Below are positions 33,420 to 42,497 of a stretch of 64,000 nucleotides of DNA, one piece after another. The notes under the pieces are model-generated. The model saw only the letters and a program-made list of their open reading frames with translations, did not search any database and had not been told where the DNA came from. A program made the translations under genes and the position numbers. Each line of letters opens with the position of its first letter. The stretch's first letter is position 1. This stretch comes from JAKRSE01 sp943369295 (GTDB lineage Bacteria; Armatimonadota; Fimbriimonadia; Fimbriimonadales; Fimbriimonadaceae), in assembly GCA_943369295.1 (NCBI GenBank), contig CALRMU020000002.1:186001-250000 (forward strand), in the 5' to 3' direction.

Positions 33420-33428
33420 ACTTGCTCT

Positions 33429-33470
33429 CTGCTTTCTCTGCTCAAATGTTGAATCGGGCAGAGAAAGCAG
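33429..33470. terminator. Hairpin between convergent genes
   Basis: Arms CTGCTTTCTCTGC (33429-33441) and GCAGAGAAAGCAG (33458-33470) match perfectly over 13 bases with a 16-base loop. It lies just after the stop of the HAF lipoprotein gene and overlaps the end of the 52-aa minus-strand gene. No U-run on either side, so terminator function is uncertain. Confidence 0.45.
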
Positions 33471-33600
33471 CCAGGGAGTCAGCTGCCTGATTGGGCGGTA
33501 GTTCGAAAACTCGCTCGTCTGCGTTCCACATCGCGTCCCTATGCTCGAATGAGGAGATGATCTTAAACCATTCGCCAAAGGTCAAAGTTGATTCAGTCAT
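33442..33600 (-). CDS. Small protein, 52 aa, translationally coupled
   Basis: Reads MTESTLTFGEWFKIISSFEH, then RDAMWNADERVFELPPNQAA, ending FSARFNI and TGA. Its ATG (33600-33598) overlaps the stop of the 259-aa gene by ATGA, the arrangement seen in many other operons of this genome, and the composition is protein-like. No family is recognised and no signal peptide is seen. It is easily missed because of its size. Confidence 0.65.
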   Translation of the reverse strand: MTESTLTFGEWFKIISSFEHRDAMWNADERVFELPPNQAADSLAAFSARFNI

Positions 33601-34376
33601 AAGTGTGGATTGGTTTGGTTTTGTATTGGCTCGATGCCAAGAGCCTGAGAAGAGAGGGAAGATATAAATCCACCCCTCTCGTGATAAGGGAGGGCCACTA
33701 TTGCACGCCAGATAGGAAGCACTTGCTCACCCCATACCGAGACAAGCTGTCGCTCGCGGTGGTCTATAACACTTATGGACTCGCAGTCAATCATCCCGTA
33801 GACATAGCCTGCAAAGCTGGGAGACCCGATAGGATAAGCTCTCACAATCCACTGAATTCGAGACTCTTCTGTAAAGAACCAATCAGAAATCAGGTCGCAC
33901 CTGCTCTCTAGATCCCCTGGCTTGTTTATGGATTTGAAGTTATTCTTCTCCCAATTGGGCCGCCAAAAGGTGAGCCCACCATCTTGGTCACTTTTGGACC
34001 ACCGGACGTACGATGCCTGATGGCAGACAATTTCACTTAGAAAGTAGGTGCTTATTGCCTTGTGGCCACAATTTTCAAGAAGGGTGCTGTGCAGATCATC
34101 TGCCCACCGACAGGCGACGTAAAGTCTGTAGTCGTCATCGCGCTCGTGCCAGATAATCCAATCATCGTGGAGAGAGTTGTGGAACCAGGGTTGGAATTCT
34201 TCAGCCACTGGCATGCCCCTCTTGATGTGTTCAGCGAACTTCCTGTGTCGTCGCTCATCACGTTCGATCGAAAAGTCTTCACGAACCCAGTCTCGCGAGC
34301 ATGAGTTCCACGAACCTAGTTCATAAATGTTTTTGACCTTGGCCAGCCAGGATGTTTTGAGGTTCGAGCCAGGCAT
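33597..34376 (-). CDS. Hypothetical protein, 259 aa
   Basis: A Trp-rich soluble protein (PWFHNSLHDDWIIWHERDDDYRLYVACRWADDLHSTL, RIQWIVRAYPIG, GYVYGMIDCESISVIDHRERQLVSVWGEQ). No signal peptide, no membrane segment and no recognised domain. It is followed by the overlapping 52-aa gene. Base composition appears AT-richer than the secretion operon, and the protein looks like those found as lone accessory genes; I assign no function. Confidence 0.65.
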   Translation of the reverse strand: MPGSNLKTSWLAKVKNIYELGSWNSCSRDWVREDFSIERDERRHRKFAEHIKRGMPVAEEFQPWFHNSLHDDWIIWHERDDDYRLYVACRWADDLHSTLLENCGHKAISTYFLSEIVCHQASYVRWSKSDQDGGLTFWRPNWEKNNFKSINKPGDLESRCDLISDWFFTEESRIQWIVRAYPIGSPSFAGYVYGMIDCESISVIDHRERQLVSVWGEQVLPIWRAIVALPYHERGGFISSLSSQALGIEPIQNQTNPHL

Positions 34377-34381
34377 TCGAC

Positions 34382-34846
34382 TTAGTTGTTATTGGTTTCG
34401 TGACCCATTAAATGCCGCACGGAATACATTTGCCCAGTGTGGTAGGCGATATGAAAGCCCATGTATTCCATTGTGCAGCTCCAATCCCACTCATCTCTAT
34501 AAGGATTCTTGCCAGAAAGGTCTGGTCTGTCCGTCAAGAATTTCTCTTTACAAGCTTCATGAACACGCTTGACTTCTTCGTAGACCTCTTGTGCTGTCAT
34601 TGCCAAGACAAGGGGTTTTTCTACCGAGTAAAGGTAGTAGGCGTTTTCATCTGATGCAAAGGGGCTAGAGAAGTCTTTGTGCAAGTGTTTGATCTCGCCA
34701 AAGGCAACATGAGCTGCCAGTTCGCCGATGCTGAGCAGTCTGGGGTGGGCGCGGACCCAAACATCATCGTCCTTCAGGCCGTCAAAAACCTCACTCATTT
34801 CCCATATCGCAGAGTCTAGGGGCTTGATCGCTTCTTCATGAGTCAT
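34382..34846 (-). CDS. DinB-family four-helix protein (A)
   Basis: A 154-aa protein of the DinB/YfiT superfamily, four-helix bundles that often bind a metal through three His and may act as thiol-dependent transferases. Motifs: ALDSAIWEM-like start (PLDSAIWEMSEVFDGLKDDDVWVRAHPRLLSIGELAAHVAFGE, with His in helix 2) and the C-terminal MEYMGFHIAYHTGQMYSVRHLMG, giving HxxxH. It is transcribed away from a second DinB-like gene that begins about 60 bp off. Confidence 0.8.
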   Translation of the reverse strand: MTHEEAIKPLDSAIWEMSEVFDGLKDDDVWVRAHPRLLSIGELAAHVAFGEIKHLHKDFSSPFASDENAYYLYSVEKPLVLAMTAQEVYEEVKRVHEACKEKFLTDRPDLSGKNPYRDEWDWSCTMEYMGFHIAYHTGQMYSVRHLMGHETNNN

Positions 34847-34909
34847 CAGCGAAGACTACCCATGCGTCAGCGTAAATTGGCAGAACCCTTGTGTGCAAAA
34901 CTGGCTGAA

Positions 34910-35404
34910 ATGGAATTCAAGTCCATCCTCATCAGTCAGTACCGAGCCGAGTTGAAAATGCTGGCAGACTGCATTTCGCTCTTTTCTGATGAAGCCTGGG
35001 CGGCGGGAGACCATCCTAGAAGCGCGTGGCGCATTGCCTACCACGCTCTTTTTTACACCCATCTTTATCTTGCACCAGATGCCCAGTCGTTCAATCAGTG
35101 GCACAGGCATGTTTCTCACGGTCCAGTTTTGTGGCTCGATGATGAAGAAGACGTTCCCCCTGTGGAAGTCACTTTTTCACAGGCTGATCTTTTGGAGTAT
35201 CTGGAGTTTGTTTCAGAGAACTTGGCCGGCTGGGTTGAAAACCTTGATCTGCAAAGCTCCTCCAGCGGGTTCAGCTGGTACCCCAACATGTCTAAACTTG
35301 AGCACCAGATGGTGAATCTCCGCCACTTAGGGGTCCATATCGGCCAGCTGCAAGAAAGGCTCTACGCAGATGGGTTAGAGCCAAACTGGAAGAGCCGGGG
35401 CTAA
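34910..35404 (+). CDS. DinB-family four-helix protein (B)
   Basis: A 164-aa DinB-like bundle: FKSILISQYRAELKMLADCISLFSDEAWAAGDHPRSAWRIAYHALFYTHLYL carries the helix-2 His pair, and LEHQMVNLRHLGVHIGQLQERLY carries HxxxH. The start at 34910 aligns with the usual N-terminus; Met at 34862 would add 16 residues, and the frame even extends to 34838, inside the divergent gene. The two DinB genes are distant paralogues sharing the intergenic promoter region. The stop is 10 bp from the end of the convergent HD-GYP gene. Confidence 0.78.
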   Translation: MEFKSILISQYRAELKMLADCISLFSDEAWAAGDHPRSAWRIAYHALFYTHLYLAPDAQSFNQWHRHVSHGPVLWLDDEEDVPPVEVTFSQADLLEYLEFVSENLAGWVENLDLQSSSSGFSWYPNMSKLEHQMVNLRHLGVHIGQLQERLYADGLEPNWKSRG

Positions 35405-35414
35405 AAAGACAGCT

Positions 35415-36458
35415 TTAAGGCGTGATCCGTCTATGGGTGTAGACCGTCCAAAACGCCTCCACGACCTGAGGATCAAAATGTCCGCCAGAGCATTTCAGAA
35501 TTTCCTCTAAAGCTTTCTCTGTTGAAATCGCCTTTTTATAAGGACGATCCGAAGTCATGGCATCGTAGGCATCGGCTACGGCTACTATCCGTGCAGAAAG
35601 AGGAATGGAGTCTCCGATGAGCTTATGCGGATAGCCGTTTCCATCCCATCTTTCGTGATGATAGAGGGCGACCTCGCGGGCGAGGACTAGAATGGGAGAC
35701 TTAGCTCCAGCCAGGATTTCTCCCCCAATCGTTGGGTGGGTGCGCATGATGTCCAACTCGGTTTGATCTAGTCTTCCTGGCTTGCGAAGAATTGAATCGG
35801 GGATTCCGATTTTTCCCAAGTCATGCAGGGGGGCGGCGAGTTCAATGTCATGGACTCGCTCGGGACTCCAGCCCACGGCTTTAGCGATCATGCCGCTGGT
35901 GCTGCCGACCCTGTGGGCGTGCTGACCCGTCTCGTCATCTCGGTAATCGGCAGCTTTGGCCAAGCAGGCAAGAGTTTCGTATCTCGCTTCCTCCAGCTCT
36001 TTTGTTCGCTCTTTGACCCTATCCGATAGGCTCTGGGCGTGATCCATGATCTGAAGCTGCATGCGGCGAGTCTTTAAAAAGTTTTGAACTCTCAGAAGGA
36101 TTTCGCTTGAATCGCCAGGTTTGGTGAGGAAGTCGGAGGCCCCAAGTTCCAGCGCCTTTTCTCTGGCAAGTTTGGTGTTGTCGGCTGTGAAAACCAGAAT
36201 GGGAACAAAGAGGTTTGCCGAGGAATCGGCTTTGATTTCGGCAAGCACCTCGTAGCCAGATTTCTCCGGCATATGAAGATCGAGAATCACCAGATCTGGG
36301 CGGAACTCTCTCATCTTCGCAAGAGATTCATTGGGATTCTTGATGAGCTGGATTGATCGGTACCCCGCCCACTCAAGAATCCTTTGAACCATAACGAGGT
36401 TCATTTCGTTGTCGTCGATGACCAGAATCTTTGAGTCTTTGATTCCAGAGAGACTCAT
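35415..36458 (-). CDS. Response regulator with HD-GYP domain (c-di-GMP phosphodiesterase type)
   Basis: A 347-aa protein. The receiver domain (about 9-125) has KILVIDDNE, phospho-acceptor Asp60 in LVILDLHMP, and the Lys in FLTKPGD. A coiled linker (QSLSDRVKERTKELEEA) leads to an HD-GYP domain at 170-335: ADYRDDETGQHAHRVG, APLHDLGKIGIPD (His212-Asp213), YHHERWDGNGYP (the GYP motif), VADAYDAMTSDRPYKKA. It should hydrolyse cyclic di-GMP on phosphorylation. The start overlaps the stop of the kinase gene by ATGA, so the kinase is its obvious partner. It lacks the pseudo-GYP changes that signal inactivity. Confidence 0.92.
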   Translation of the reverse strand: MSLSGIKDSKILVIDDNEMNLVMVQRILEWAGYRSIQLIKNPNESLAKMREFRPDLVILDLHMPEKSGYEVLAEIKADSSANLFVPILVFTADNTKLAREKALELGASDFLTKPGDSSEILLRVQNFLKTRRMQLQIMDHAQSLSDRVKERTKELEEARYETLACLAKAADYRDDETGQHAHRVGSTSGMIAKAVGWSPERVHDIELAAPLHDLGKIGIPDSILRKPGRLDQTELDIMRTHPTIGGEILAGAKSPILVLAREVALYHHERWDGNGYPHKLIGDSIPLSARIVAVADAYDAMTSDRPYKKAISTEKALEEILKCSGGHFDPQVVEAFWTVYTHRRITP

Positions 36459-39400
36459 GGCTTCTGCCCTCCCAGCATGCTTGAAATCAGCTTCATCAAA
36501 TCCTCTACATTGATTGGCTTGGTGACAAAATCCGATGCTCCAGCTTTGACAAGAGCTTCGTGGCTGGTTCTCGTTGCATCTGCAGTAAGAATCACTACCG
36601 GAATATCCTTCGTTTCCTCGCTGCGCTTGAGTTCCAGCAGGACATCTTCGCCCTTCATATCTGGCAGGTGGGCATCGAGAATGATGAGATCTGGGTGATG
36701 AAGCTGGGCGATCTGCAATCCCAAGCCGCCCTGCATTGCAGGAATGAGAGTGATTTCTGGGAAGAGGGCAATTAGATGATCCAGCAGCTGTATATTGCCC
36801 AAATCATCTTCGATATACAGAATCTTGCCCGCAACGAGGTCTTGTAAAACGTAGTCAGTATCTTGATTCCGAGCTGGAACCAGAGCCAGGCTTTCGGCCA
36901 CGGTTGGAATGATGATCACGAAGGTTGAGCCAGAGGGGCCAGAGCTTTCGAGATAAAGGTCACCGTTCATCGATTGTATGAGCCTGTGACTCAGGGCTAA
37001 GCCGAGCCCCGTGCCTTCGATGAAGGAATCTCCAAACCTGACAAAGGGTTCAAAAAGCTTCGGGGCATCCTTTGCTGAAATCCCAATGCCGGAATCTTGA
37101 ATGCGTAGCTTGAAGAAGTTGTCTTCAACCGACCATCTGATCTCGATCTTTCCTTCGGGCGAGTTGTATTTAACTGCGTTTGAAAGAACATTGAGAATGA
37201 CCTGAACAAGGCGCCTTGAATCAGCATTGATCCAGACCTGGGGGCGCCCCAGTGGCATATCGATGGTGATGTTCATCGAAGAGGCGATCGGGTTGATAAG
37301 GTCCAGGGCGTCATCAAGAGGAGACTTGGCCAGACAGGGACCGATATCCATCTTCAGGCCCCCCGCTTCGATCCTGGCAATATCCAGAATCTCGTTGATC
37401 AGCTCAAGCAGATGAGTGCCCGCCTTGATGATGGGGTCGGACAGCTCTTTTATCTCGCCCTTCGGATGGTGGAGCTGAAGAATCTGTGAGAAGCCGAGGA
37501 TGGAGTTGAGTGGAGTTCGCAGTTCATGGCTCATGCGGGAAAGAAACTCACTCTTGGCCGAGTTGGCTTTATCAGCCTCTGCTTTGGCAATCGAAAGCTC
37601 GGCTGTTCTTGCCAAGACGCGTTCTTCCAGTTCACCGTTGAGCTTTAGAAGCTGTTCCTCTGCCGCCCTTTTCGCTGAAACATCTCGGTTAACTTCCAAG
37701 ACAAGCTGCTCTTCTGCATCTGAGGTGAGGGTCATGCGGCTTTCGACAAGGTGAAAATCGCCACTTTTCGAGACATTGGTCAGTTCGCCCTCCCAGCGAT
37801 CTTGGATTGCCAAGGCGGTCGCGTGCTCGGAAGAGTATCGACTGAATTCTGTTCTCAGCAGTTTGTGCACCGACTGCCCGATAGCTTCCTGTGAGGTGTA
37901 GCCGTAGAGTCTCTCCGCGCCCTTATTCCAATAGACGATTCGGCCATCAAGCTTCCAAGCCAGGACGGCATCGTAAAGCTGTTCAAGCAGGGTGCTCTGC
38001 CGAATGTGGTCTTTTTCGCTCATGTGCTGGCGAATGGTTTCGTAGGCAATCTCTGCCAGATATGAAATGGTCTCTACATCCGTCGATGTGTAGTCTGCCG
38101 CACCACCGGACACAGAGAGGATGGCGACAGCTTCTCCTCCACGAATAACCGGAACAGCAAGTCTGCGAACAGTGGTTCTGCGATTCTCGGCATCATAGCA
38201 GGGCTCATTCCTGATCTGTGGTGTTTGAGACTCTGCGCAGGCCAGGCAAAGGAGATCAGCTTCTACGCAGAAGAGGACTTCAGATTCAGGGGCAATGCAA
38301 TAGGTGCCTTTTGTTTGATCAAATGAAATCGTGCTGGCTTCGATTGGGCCCTTGTTGAGAATCTTAAAGCACCCATAGGGGCTGAAGGTCAGGAAACCTG
38401 CATGTTCTACCGCTGATTTAAGAATCGCTTCTGTTCCTTGTGTTTTGGCGAGGTCGGCGAAGTTAAGCTTGGCCTGGAGAAGTGTTTTCGACCTTCTGTA
38501 TTGGGTGGCGTCTGCTTTGATGCCGATAAAGTGTTCAATGTCTCCAGACCGGCCAACGATGGGGGTGATGGTCTGCTCTTCAATGTAGAGGCGGCCATCC
38601 TTGCGCCGATTGATGACACCGCCGGACCACACACCATTGGATTCAATGGTCCGCCACATCTCTCTGTAAAGGGCATCGTTTTGGATGCCAGACTTTACAA
38701 GCTCGCCTGGAGTCCGATCTAAAGACTCTTCTTGGCTGTACCCTGTCAATCGGGTAAAGGCAGCATTTGACCACTCAATTAGACCGCTGGGATTGGTGAT
38801 GATGATAGCGTTGTCCGCCGCCTGCAAAGCCGCAGATTGAATGTGCATCAGATCTTCGGCCTTTCTTCGGTCAGCAATTTCCCAGGCAATATCGGCAAAG
38901 TAGGTGACAAGCTCGACGTCATCTTGGTTGTAAGATGATGGCTTGTTTCCTAGGCCCATCAGGGCGACAACTCTCTCGTTCCTTAGAATAGGCACGATGA
39001 GTTCACGAATAATCGGCGCATGACCTGATGGCAATGCATCAGCGCCAGGCAGATCTTTGAAGCTGTTGTGGATCGCTGGTTTTTGAGTTCGAAAGCACTC
39101 TGCCCAGATGTTCGATTGAGAAACGGGGATGTGCTTCTGATCGGTGTCGAGGGTACAGAAGTGGGTTGTGGTCATGCTTGACCACGCTTGGATTGAAAGG
39201 CTCTCCTGTGTTTCCTCGACTATATGATAAAAGCCAATTTTGCTTCGGCTCAACTCGCAGGCCTTGTCAACAGCTAAGGTCAAAGCTTCTTTCACGGGAA
39301 GACCGCGTGATTTTTCAAGCAGCATAAGCCGTGCTTCGATGAATTCAGCCGCCTTGCGCCTTTGAGTAATGTCTTTTCGGATGACGATGAAGTTGTCGAA

Positions 39401-40447
39401 GGAGCCGTTTTTCCCCGGTACAGGCGTAATTGAAACTTCGTCTACGGATTGAGAGCCCTCTTTGGACTCGCTTAAGAGTTCACCTGTCCAGACTCGCCCA
39501 CTAAAGATGCTTGCCTTGATCTCTTCTAGCTGGGTCAGACATGATCCGTGGGCCGGACAAAGACCCTGCAGGGGATCAGGATTTCTTACCGATTTTAGAC
39601 AAGCTGTCACCCATTCAATGATTCCGCTAGTGTCCTTAATCGCGATATCGTTAGAGACTGCGTCTAATGCAGCTGATTTAATCTTGAGAGATTCGGATAA
39701 GGCTTCTCTCTCTGTCAGGTCGTAGCCACTTGATATGGCGGCTTTTCTGCCATCAGATAACTGGCCAGCAGGGACAGTGATTACGTCCCAGATCCTCAAC
39801 GAACCATCCTTGCAGCGAATGCGGTATTCCTGCTGATGGCGAGTCGATTTTCTACTCTGAATCTCCGCAACACCAGCGCGAATAGAATCGGCTTGATCTT
39901 CAAAGGCAGTCGCGGTCCATGCACGCAGATCCTGTAGATCACATAGGTCATAGCCAGTGCCTTCGATCCAGCTGCGACTGACAGCGATAACTTCAGCGCC
40001 TTCAGCGTGAATCATCACTGGATAGGGAGCCTCGGTGATGGCAGTTCTTAGCCGGTCTTCGCTTGATTTTAGTTCCTTCTCAGCTTGTATCTTTTCCGTG
40101 ACGTCATCTGCCATCACGAATCGGGCTTCTTCCGCCAGCCAATCGATGTTTCTGGCCGTGATCTCCATCAGCCTAATGGAGCCATCTTTAAGCTGATGCC
40201 GCCAGACGCTTCTTTTGGCTAACTCAGGGAGGCTTGAACAGAATTCTTTCTCAAACTTTTCACGGTCCTCTTGTGGGCGGATATCTTTGAGATTCAAGTC
40301 TGCGAACTCTTCTTTTGAGTATCCGTATTTCTTGACTGCAGCCTCGTTGACTGCCAGAAACTTCATCGTTTTCTTAGAAACAATGTAAAGCGGTTGAGGG
40401 CTGGTCTCGAAAAACAAGCTGTAGGCATCAACTTCGCCCATGAACAA
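36455..40447 (-). CDS. Multi-PAS/GAF hybrid sensor histidine kinase
   Basis: A 1330-aa soluble kinase with no membrane segment. Approximate order: PAS 1-125, PAS 130-245, PAS 255-370, GAF 375-535, PAS 540-655, GAF 665-825, PAS 830-945, a coiled linker (LNGELEERVLARTAEL), HisKA with RMSHELRTPLNSILGF (His974), HATPase (NVLSNAVKYNSPEG, DSGIGISAKD, GTGLGLALS), and a C-terminal receiver with ILYIEDD, Asp1258 in LIILDAHLPD and the Lys in FVTKPIN. The PAS domains carry cofactor-free signatures such as GYSKEEF and GYSQEES; two GAF domains contain Cys-rich stretches (CAESQTPQIRNEPC). It is translated just before the HD-GYP regulator, giving a cytoplasmic phosphorelay that lowers c-di-GMP. Confidence 0.92.
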   Translation of the reverse strand: MFMGEVDAYSLFFETSPQPLYIVSKKTMKFLAVNEAAVKKYGYSKEEFADLNLKDIRPQEDREKFEKEFCSSLPELAKRSVWRHQLKDGSIRLMEITARNIDWLAEEARFVMADDVTEKIQAEKELKSSEDRLRTAITEAPYPVMIHAEGAEVIAVSRSWIEGTGYDLCDLQDLRAWTATAFEDQADSIRAGVAEIQSRKSTRHQQEYRIRCKDGSLRIWDVITVPAGQLSDGRKAAISSGYDLTEREALSESLKIKSAALDAVSNDIAIKDTSGIIEWVTACLKSVRNPDPLQGLCPAHGSCLTQLEEIKASIFSGRVWTGELLSESKEGSQSVDEVSITPVPGKNGSFDNFIVIRKDITQRRKAAEFIEARLMLLEKSRGLPVKEALTLAVDKACELSRSKIGFYHIVEETQESLSIQAWSSMTTTHFCTLDTDQKHIPVSQSNIWAECFRTQKPAIHNSFKDLPGADALPSGHAPIIRELIVPILRNERVVALMGLGNKPSSYNQDDVELVTYFADIAWEIADRRKAEDLMHIQSAALQAADNAIIITNPSGLIEWSNAAFTRLTGYSQEESLDRTPGELVKSGIQNDALYREMWRTIESNGVWSGGVINRRKDGRLYIEEQTITPIVGRSGDIEHFIGIKADATQYRRSKTLLQAKLNFADLAKTQGTEAILKSAVEHAGFLTFSPYGCFKILNKGPIEASTISFDQTKGTYCIAPESEVLFCVEADLLCLACAESQTPQIRNEPCYDAENRRTTVRRLAVPVIRGGEAVAILSVSGGAADYTSTDVETISYLAEIAYETIRQHMSEKDHIRQSTLLEQLYDAVLAWKLDGRIVYWNKGAERLYGYTSQEAIGQSVHKLLRTEFSRYSSEHATALAIQDRWEGELTNVSKSGDFHLVESRMTLTSDAEEQLVLEVNRDVSAKRAAEEQLLKLNGELEERVLARTAELSIAKAEADKANSAKSEFLSRMSHELRTPLNSILGFSQILQLHHPKGEIKELSDPIIKAGTHLLELINEILDIARIEAGGLKMDIGPCLAKSPLDDALDLINPIASSMNITIDMPLGRPQVWINADSRRLVQVILNVLSNAVKYNSPEGKIEIRWSVEDNFFKLRIQDSGIGISAKDAPKLFEPFVRFGDSFIEGTGLGLALSHRLIQSMNGDLYLESSGPSGSTFVIIIPTVAESLALVPARNQDTDYVLQDLVAGKILYIEDDLGNIQLLDHLIALFPEITLIPAMQGGLGLQIAQLHHPDLIILDAHLPDMKGEDVLLELKRSEETKDIPVVILTADATRTSHEALVKAGASDFVTKPINVEDLMKLISSMLGGQKP

Positions 40448-40629
40448 AGACCTCTTAACTTACTTATAGGCTGCATCCAATGACGATCTCAACAGACTGT
40501 TCAGAATTCCTTTCCCGACAACTTCAGTCCAGTGCGATCTTTTATGTAATTTTAGATACACCTGTTTAGTCTTAGCTTAATTGTCGGCTCGAAAGCAGTG
40601 TCCAGACAGCAAAATGTGGGTGCTTGTGC

Positions 40630-40660
40630 AAAAAACAGGGCAGGAGATATCTCCCTGCCC
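40630..40660 (-). terminator. Intrinsic terminator after the phosphotransferase gene
   Basis: On the minus strand a stem GGGCAGGGAGAT/ATCTCCTGCCC with one bulged base is followed by a run of six T. It lies 27 bp beyond the stop of the 40687 gene and before the kinase gene. Confidence 0.85.
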
Positions 40661-40686
40661 CCTTGCCTGATGAGCTGAAACCGAGT

Positions 40687-41499
40687 TCAGCTGATAGCTG
40701 ATCGAGTCAGATCAAGAAGTTCTTGGACTGCGGCTTCAGCTGGTTCATCGAGTCTAACGGCTCTTACCAGGGGAAGCCATTTTTCGGCTTGTTCGGAGAT
40801 GCCTGGAGAAAGCTCTTCCCATCGGTCCAAATAGGCGGCAGTGAAGTCTTTACGCGATGAATCGCTGCCCGCCTGAGTTTGATAGCCGAAGAGGACCAAG
40901 GAACGGGCGACATCGGCGGCAGGATGCCCCTGCGAGGCGTTGAGCCAGTCAACATAGACTGGTTCTCCATCACTCGGCCAGATAACGTTGCCGGGATGAA
41001 AATCTCCATGCAGCATGGCATTTCCACCCGGCAGGCCAGCGAGAAGAGCCAAGAGGGAAGCTTTCTGCAGTTCATCGAATCGCACCGATGAGGCGATTTT
41101 CGCAGTCAGCCGATCGGTGAGCTTCGGCAGGAACTTGCCAGGATGCTGAGTCAAGCCAAAGTGGAGGTCAGCATAGCGGGTTCCAGTCTCGGCAGGATTC
41201 AAGCCCTGGTCAATAAGGGTCATGCCATTGGGGCCGTCGATTCGCTTCATGGCGTATCCCCAGCGCATCTTCATCAGCACAAGGTCGCCAGGATCTGGCA
41301 CCTTGACCCCGGCCAGCTTGGCTGTCTTTAGGGCATCCAACTCTGCCATGGCCTCTTCTTTGCCGATTCCGAAGGCAAAGAGTTTAACAACCCAGCCGCC
41401 GCCTGAATCATAGACTTCTGCGGTTCGGCCAGAGGCTAGCGGCTGTTCCAGCAGGTCAGGGTCAAGGCTGTCGATCTCGTGGCTTGGGTTGGTGTTCAT
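40687..41499 (-). CDS. Aminoglycoside phosphotransferase-like kinase
   Basis: A 270-aa protein-kinase-fold small-molecule kinase. GGAG five bases before ATG 41499 fixes the start. Motifs: PLASGRTAEVYDSGGGWVVKLF (P-loop and Lys), NAMLHGDFHPGNVIW (HGDxHxxN, catalytic Asp) and PVYVDWLNASQGHPAADVA (the metal-binding D of the DFD-like motif). The family phosphorylates antibiotics, choline, thiamine or sugars. The substrate is undetermined, and there is no resistance context. Transcribed as a single gene. Confidence 0.85.
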   Translation of the reverse strand: MNTNPSHEIDSLDPDLLEQPLASGRTAEVYDSGGGWVVKLFAFGIGKEEAMAELDALKTAKLAGVKVPDPGDLVLMKMRWGYAMKRIDGPNGMTLIDQGLNPAETGTRYADLHFGLTQHPGKFLPKLTDRLTAKIASSVRFDELQKASLLALLAGLPGGNAMLHGDFHPGNVIWPSDGEPVYVDWLNASQGHPAADVARSLVLFGYQTQAGSDSSRKDFTAAYLDRWEELSPGISEQAEKWLPLVRAVRLDEPAEAAVQELLDLTRSAIS

Positions 41500-41580
41500 C
41501 CTGCTCCGCTTGGTTCCTTCTTTACATGATGTACGCAATTGATGATTAAATAGGGTTGAGCAGCAGGGCTAGAGTGACAA

Positions 41581-41614
41581 AAAAGGTGGACTTCCCTTAG
41601 GAAGTCCACCTTTT
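41581..41614 (-). terminator. Strong intrinsic terminator of the secretion operon
   Basis: Perfect 15-base stem (AAAAGGTGGACTTCC and its complement) with the loop CTTA. On the minus strand it is followed by a T-run (CCTTTTTTG), 20 bp after the stop of the last operon gene at 41634. It ends the gsp operon. Confidence 0.92.
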
Positions 41615-41633
41615 GGTTGTTTACTGTGTGGGC

Positions 41634-42497
41634 TTAGATGCTGGGGGGAGGGGTTGTTCCACCGCCGCCATTTCCGCCGCCAGGCCTTGGTCCGCCACCC
41701 TGGCCTCGTCCACCGCCCATGCCAGGCTGATTGACTCTGCCTTCAAACTTGGGTCCCTTCATGGTTTCGAAGGCAGCCTTCTGTTCTGCTGTAAGAACCT
41801 TAACGGCCTCAGTGTTCAGAATCTCGGTGTTCTTGGTCATGGCTGCGGTCAGTTCCTCACGAGTGATTTCCTGATCGCGCATTCTCTGGAAGAGCTCCAT
41901 GTTGGCGCTGTTCATTCCAGTCTGAAGATCCATGAGCGACTTCTTCTGAGCGGCCTTGAGGTCCAGCTTCTTCTGGACGTCATCGCGGAAAAGGGCTCGT
42001 CCGCCAGCAGTCTGAAGTCCGATCTGGAAGAGTCGAGCTTCCTGTTCGTCGGTGGTCACATCAGTGATCGCCTTCTCGGCTTCCTTCATGGCATCAGCCA
42101 TCTGAGAAGGATCGAAGCCCTGGAAGCCGCCGCCTCCCTGACCACGTCCGGCACCCTGGCCCTGACCTTGTCCTTGACCCTGGCCAGCTCCGGCACCAGC
42201 GCCGCCACCCTGACCTCGTCCAGCACCGCCGCCAGGTCCACCCTGACCACGACCACCGCCCATCATCATGCGCATCCAGGGATACTTTTCAGCAAGCTTG
42301 GCTTGGGCTGCAGTGATGTCGGCGAGCTGCTTTTCGGTCAGCTTAATGTCCTTCTGAACATCAGGCTGCATGATCAAAAAGGCATCTGGCATCTGCATGT
42401 TCATCATGCCGCCACGGCCACCGCCGGGCTGAGCAAGAGCTGCACCAGCAACAGCCAGGAGGCCGAGGGCGATTAAGGGTTTGAAAGAGAATTTCAT
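41634..42497 (-). CDS. Secreted Gly/Gln-rich Spy/CpxP-like protein
   Basis: A 287-aa exported protein (leader MKFSFKPLIALGLLAVAGAALA). A helical core like Spy/LTXXQ proteins (MQPDVQKDIKLTEKQLADITAAQAKLAEKY, DVQKKLDLKAAQKKSLMDLQ, VLTAEQKAAFETMKG) is interrupted at residues 76-120 by a glycine/glutamine-rich tract (GAGAGAGQGQGQGQGQGAGRG) and ends in another. It is the last gene of the type II secretion operon (ATGA overlap with gspD). Its role is unknown; a chaperone for secretin assembly or an exported substrate are possibilities. Its Gly-rich codons open a long antisense frame that is a shadow. Confidence 0.72.
   Translation of the reverse strand: MKFSFKPLIALGLLAVAGAALAQPGGGRGGMMNMQMPDAFLIMQPDVQKDIKLTEKQLADITAAQAKLAEKYPWMRMMMGGGRGQGGPGGGAGRGQGGGAGAGAGQGQGQGQGQGAGRGQGGGGFQGFDPSQMADAMKEAEKAITDVTTDEQEARLFQIGLQTAGGRALFRDDVQKKLDLKAAQKKSLMDLQTGMNSANMELFQRMRDQEITREELTAAMTKNTEILNTEAVKVLTAEQKAAFETMKGPKFEGRVNQPGMGGGRGQGGGPRPGGGNGGGGTTPPPSI

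Noticed and set aside
41613..42476. Long antisense open frame (287 aa) over the Spy-like gene
   Set aside because: It mirrors the Gly/Gln codons of the real gene in the opposite frame and has no domain or ribosome site.
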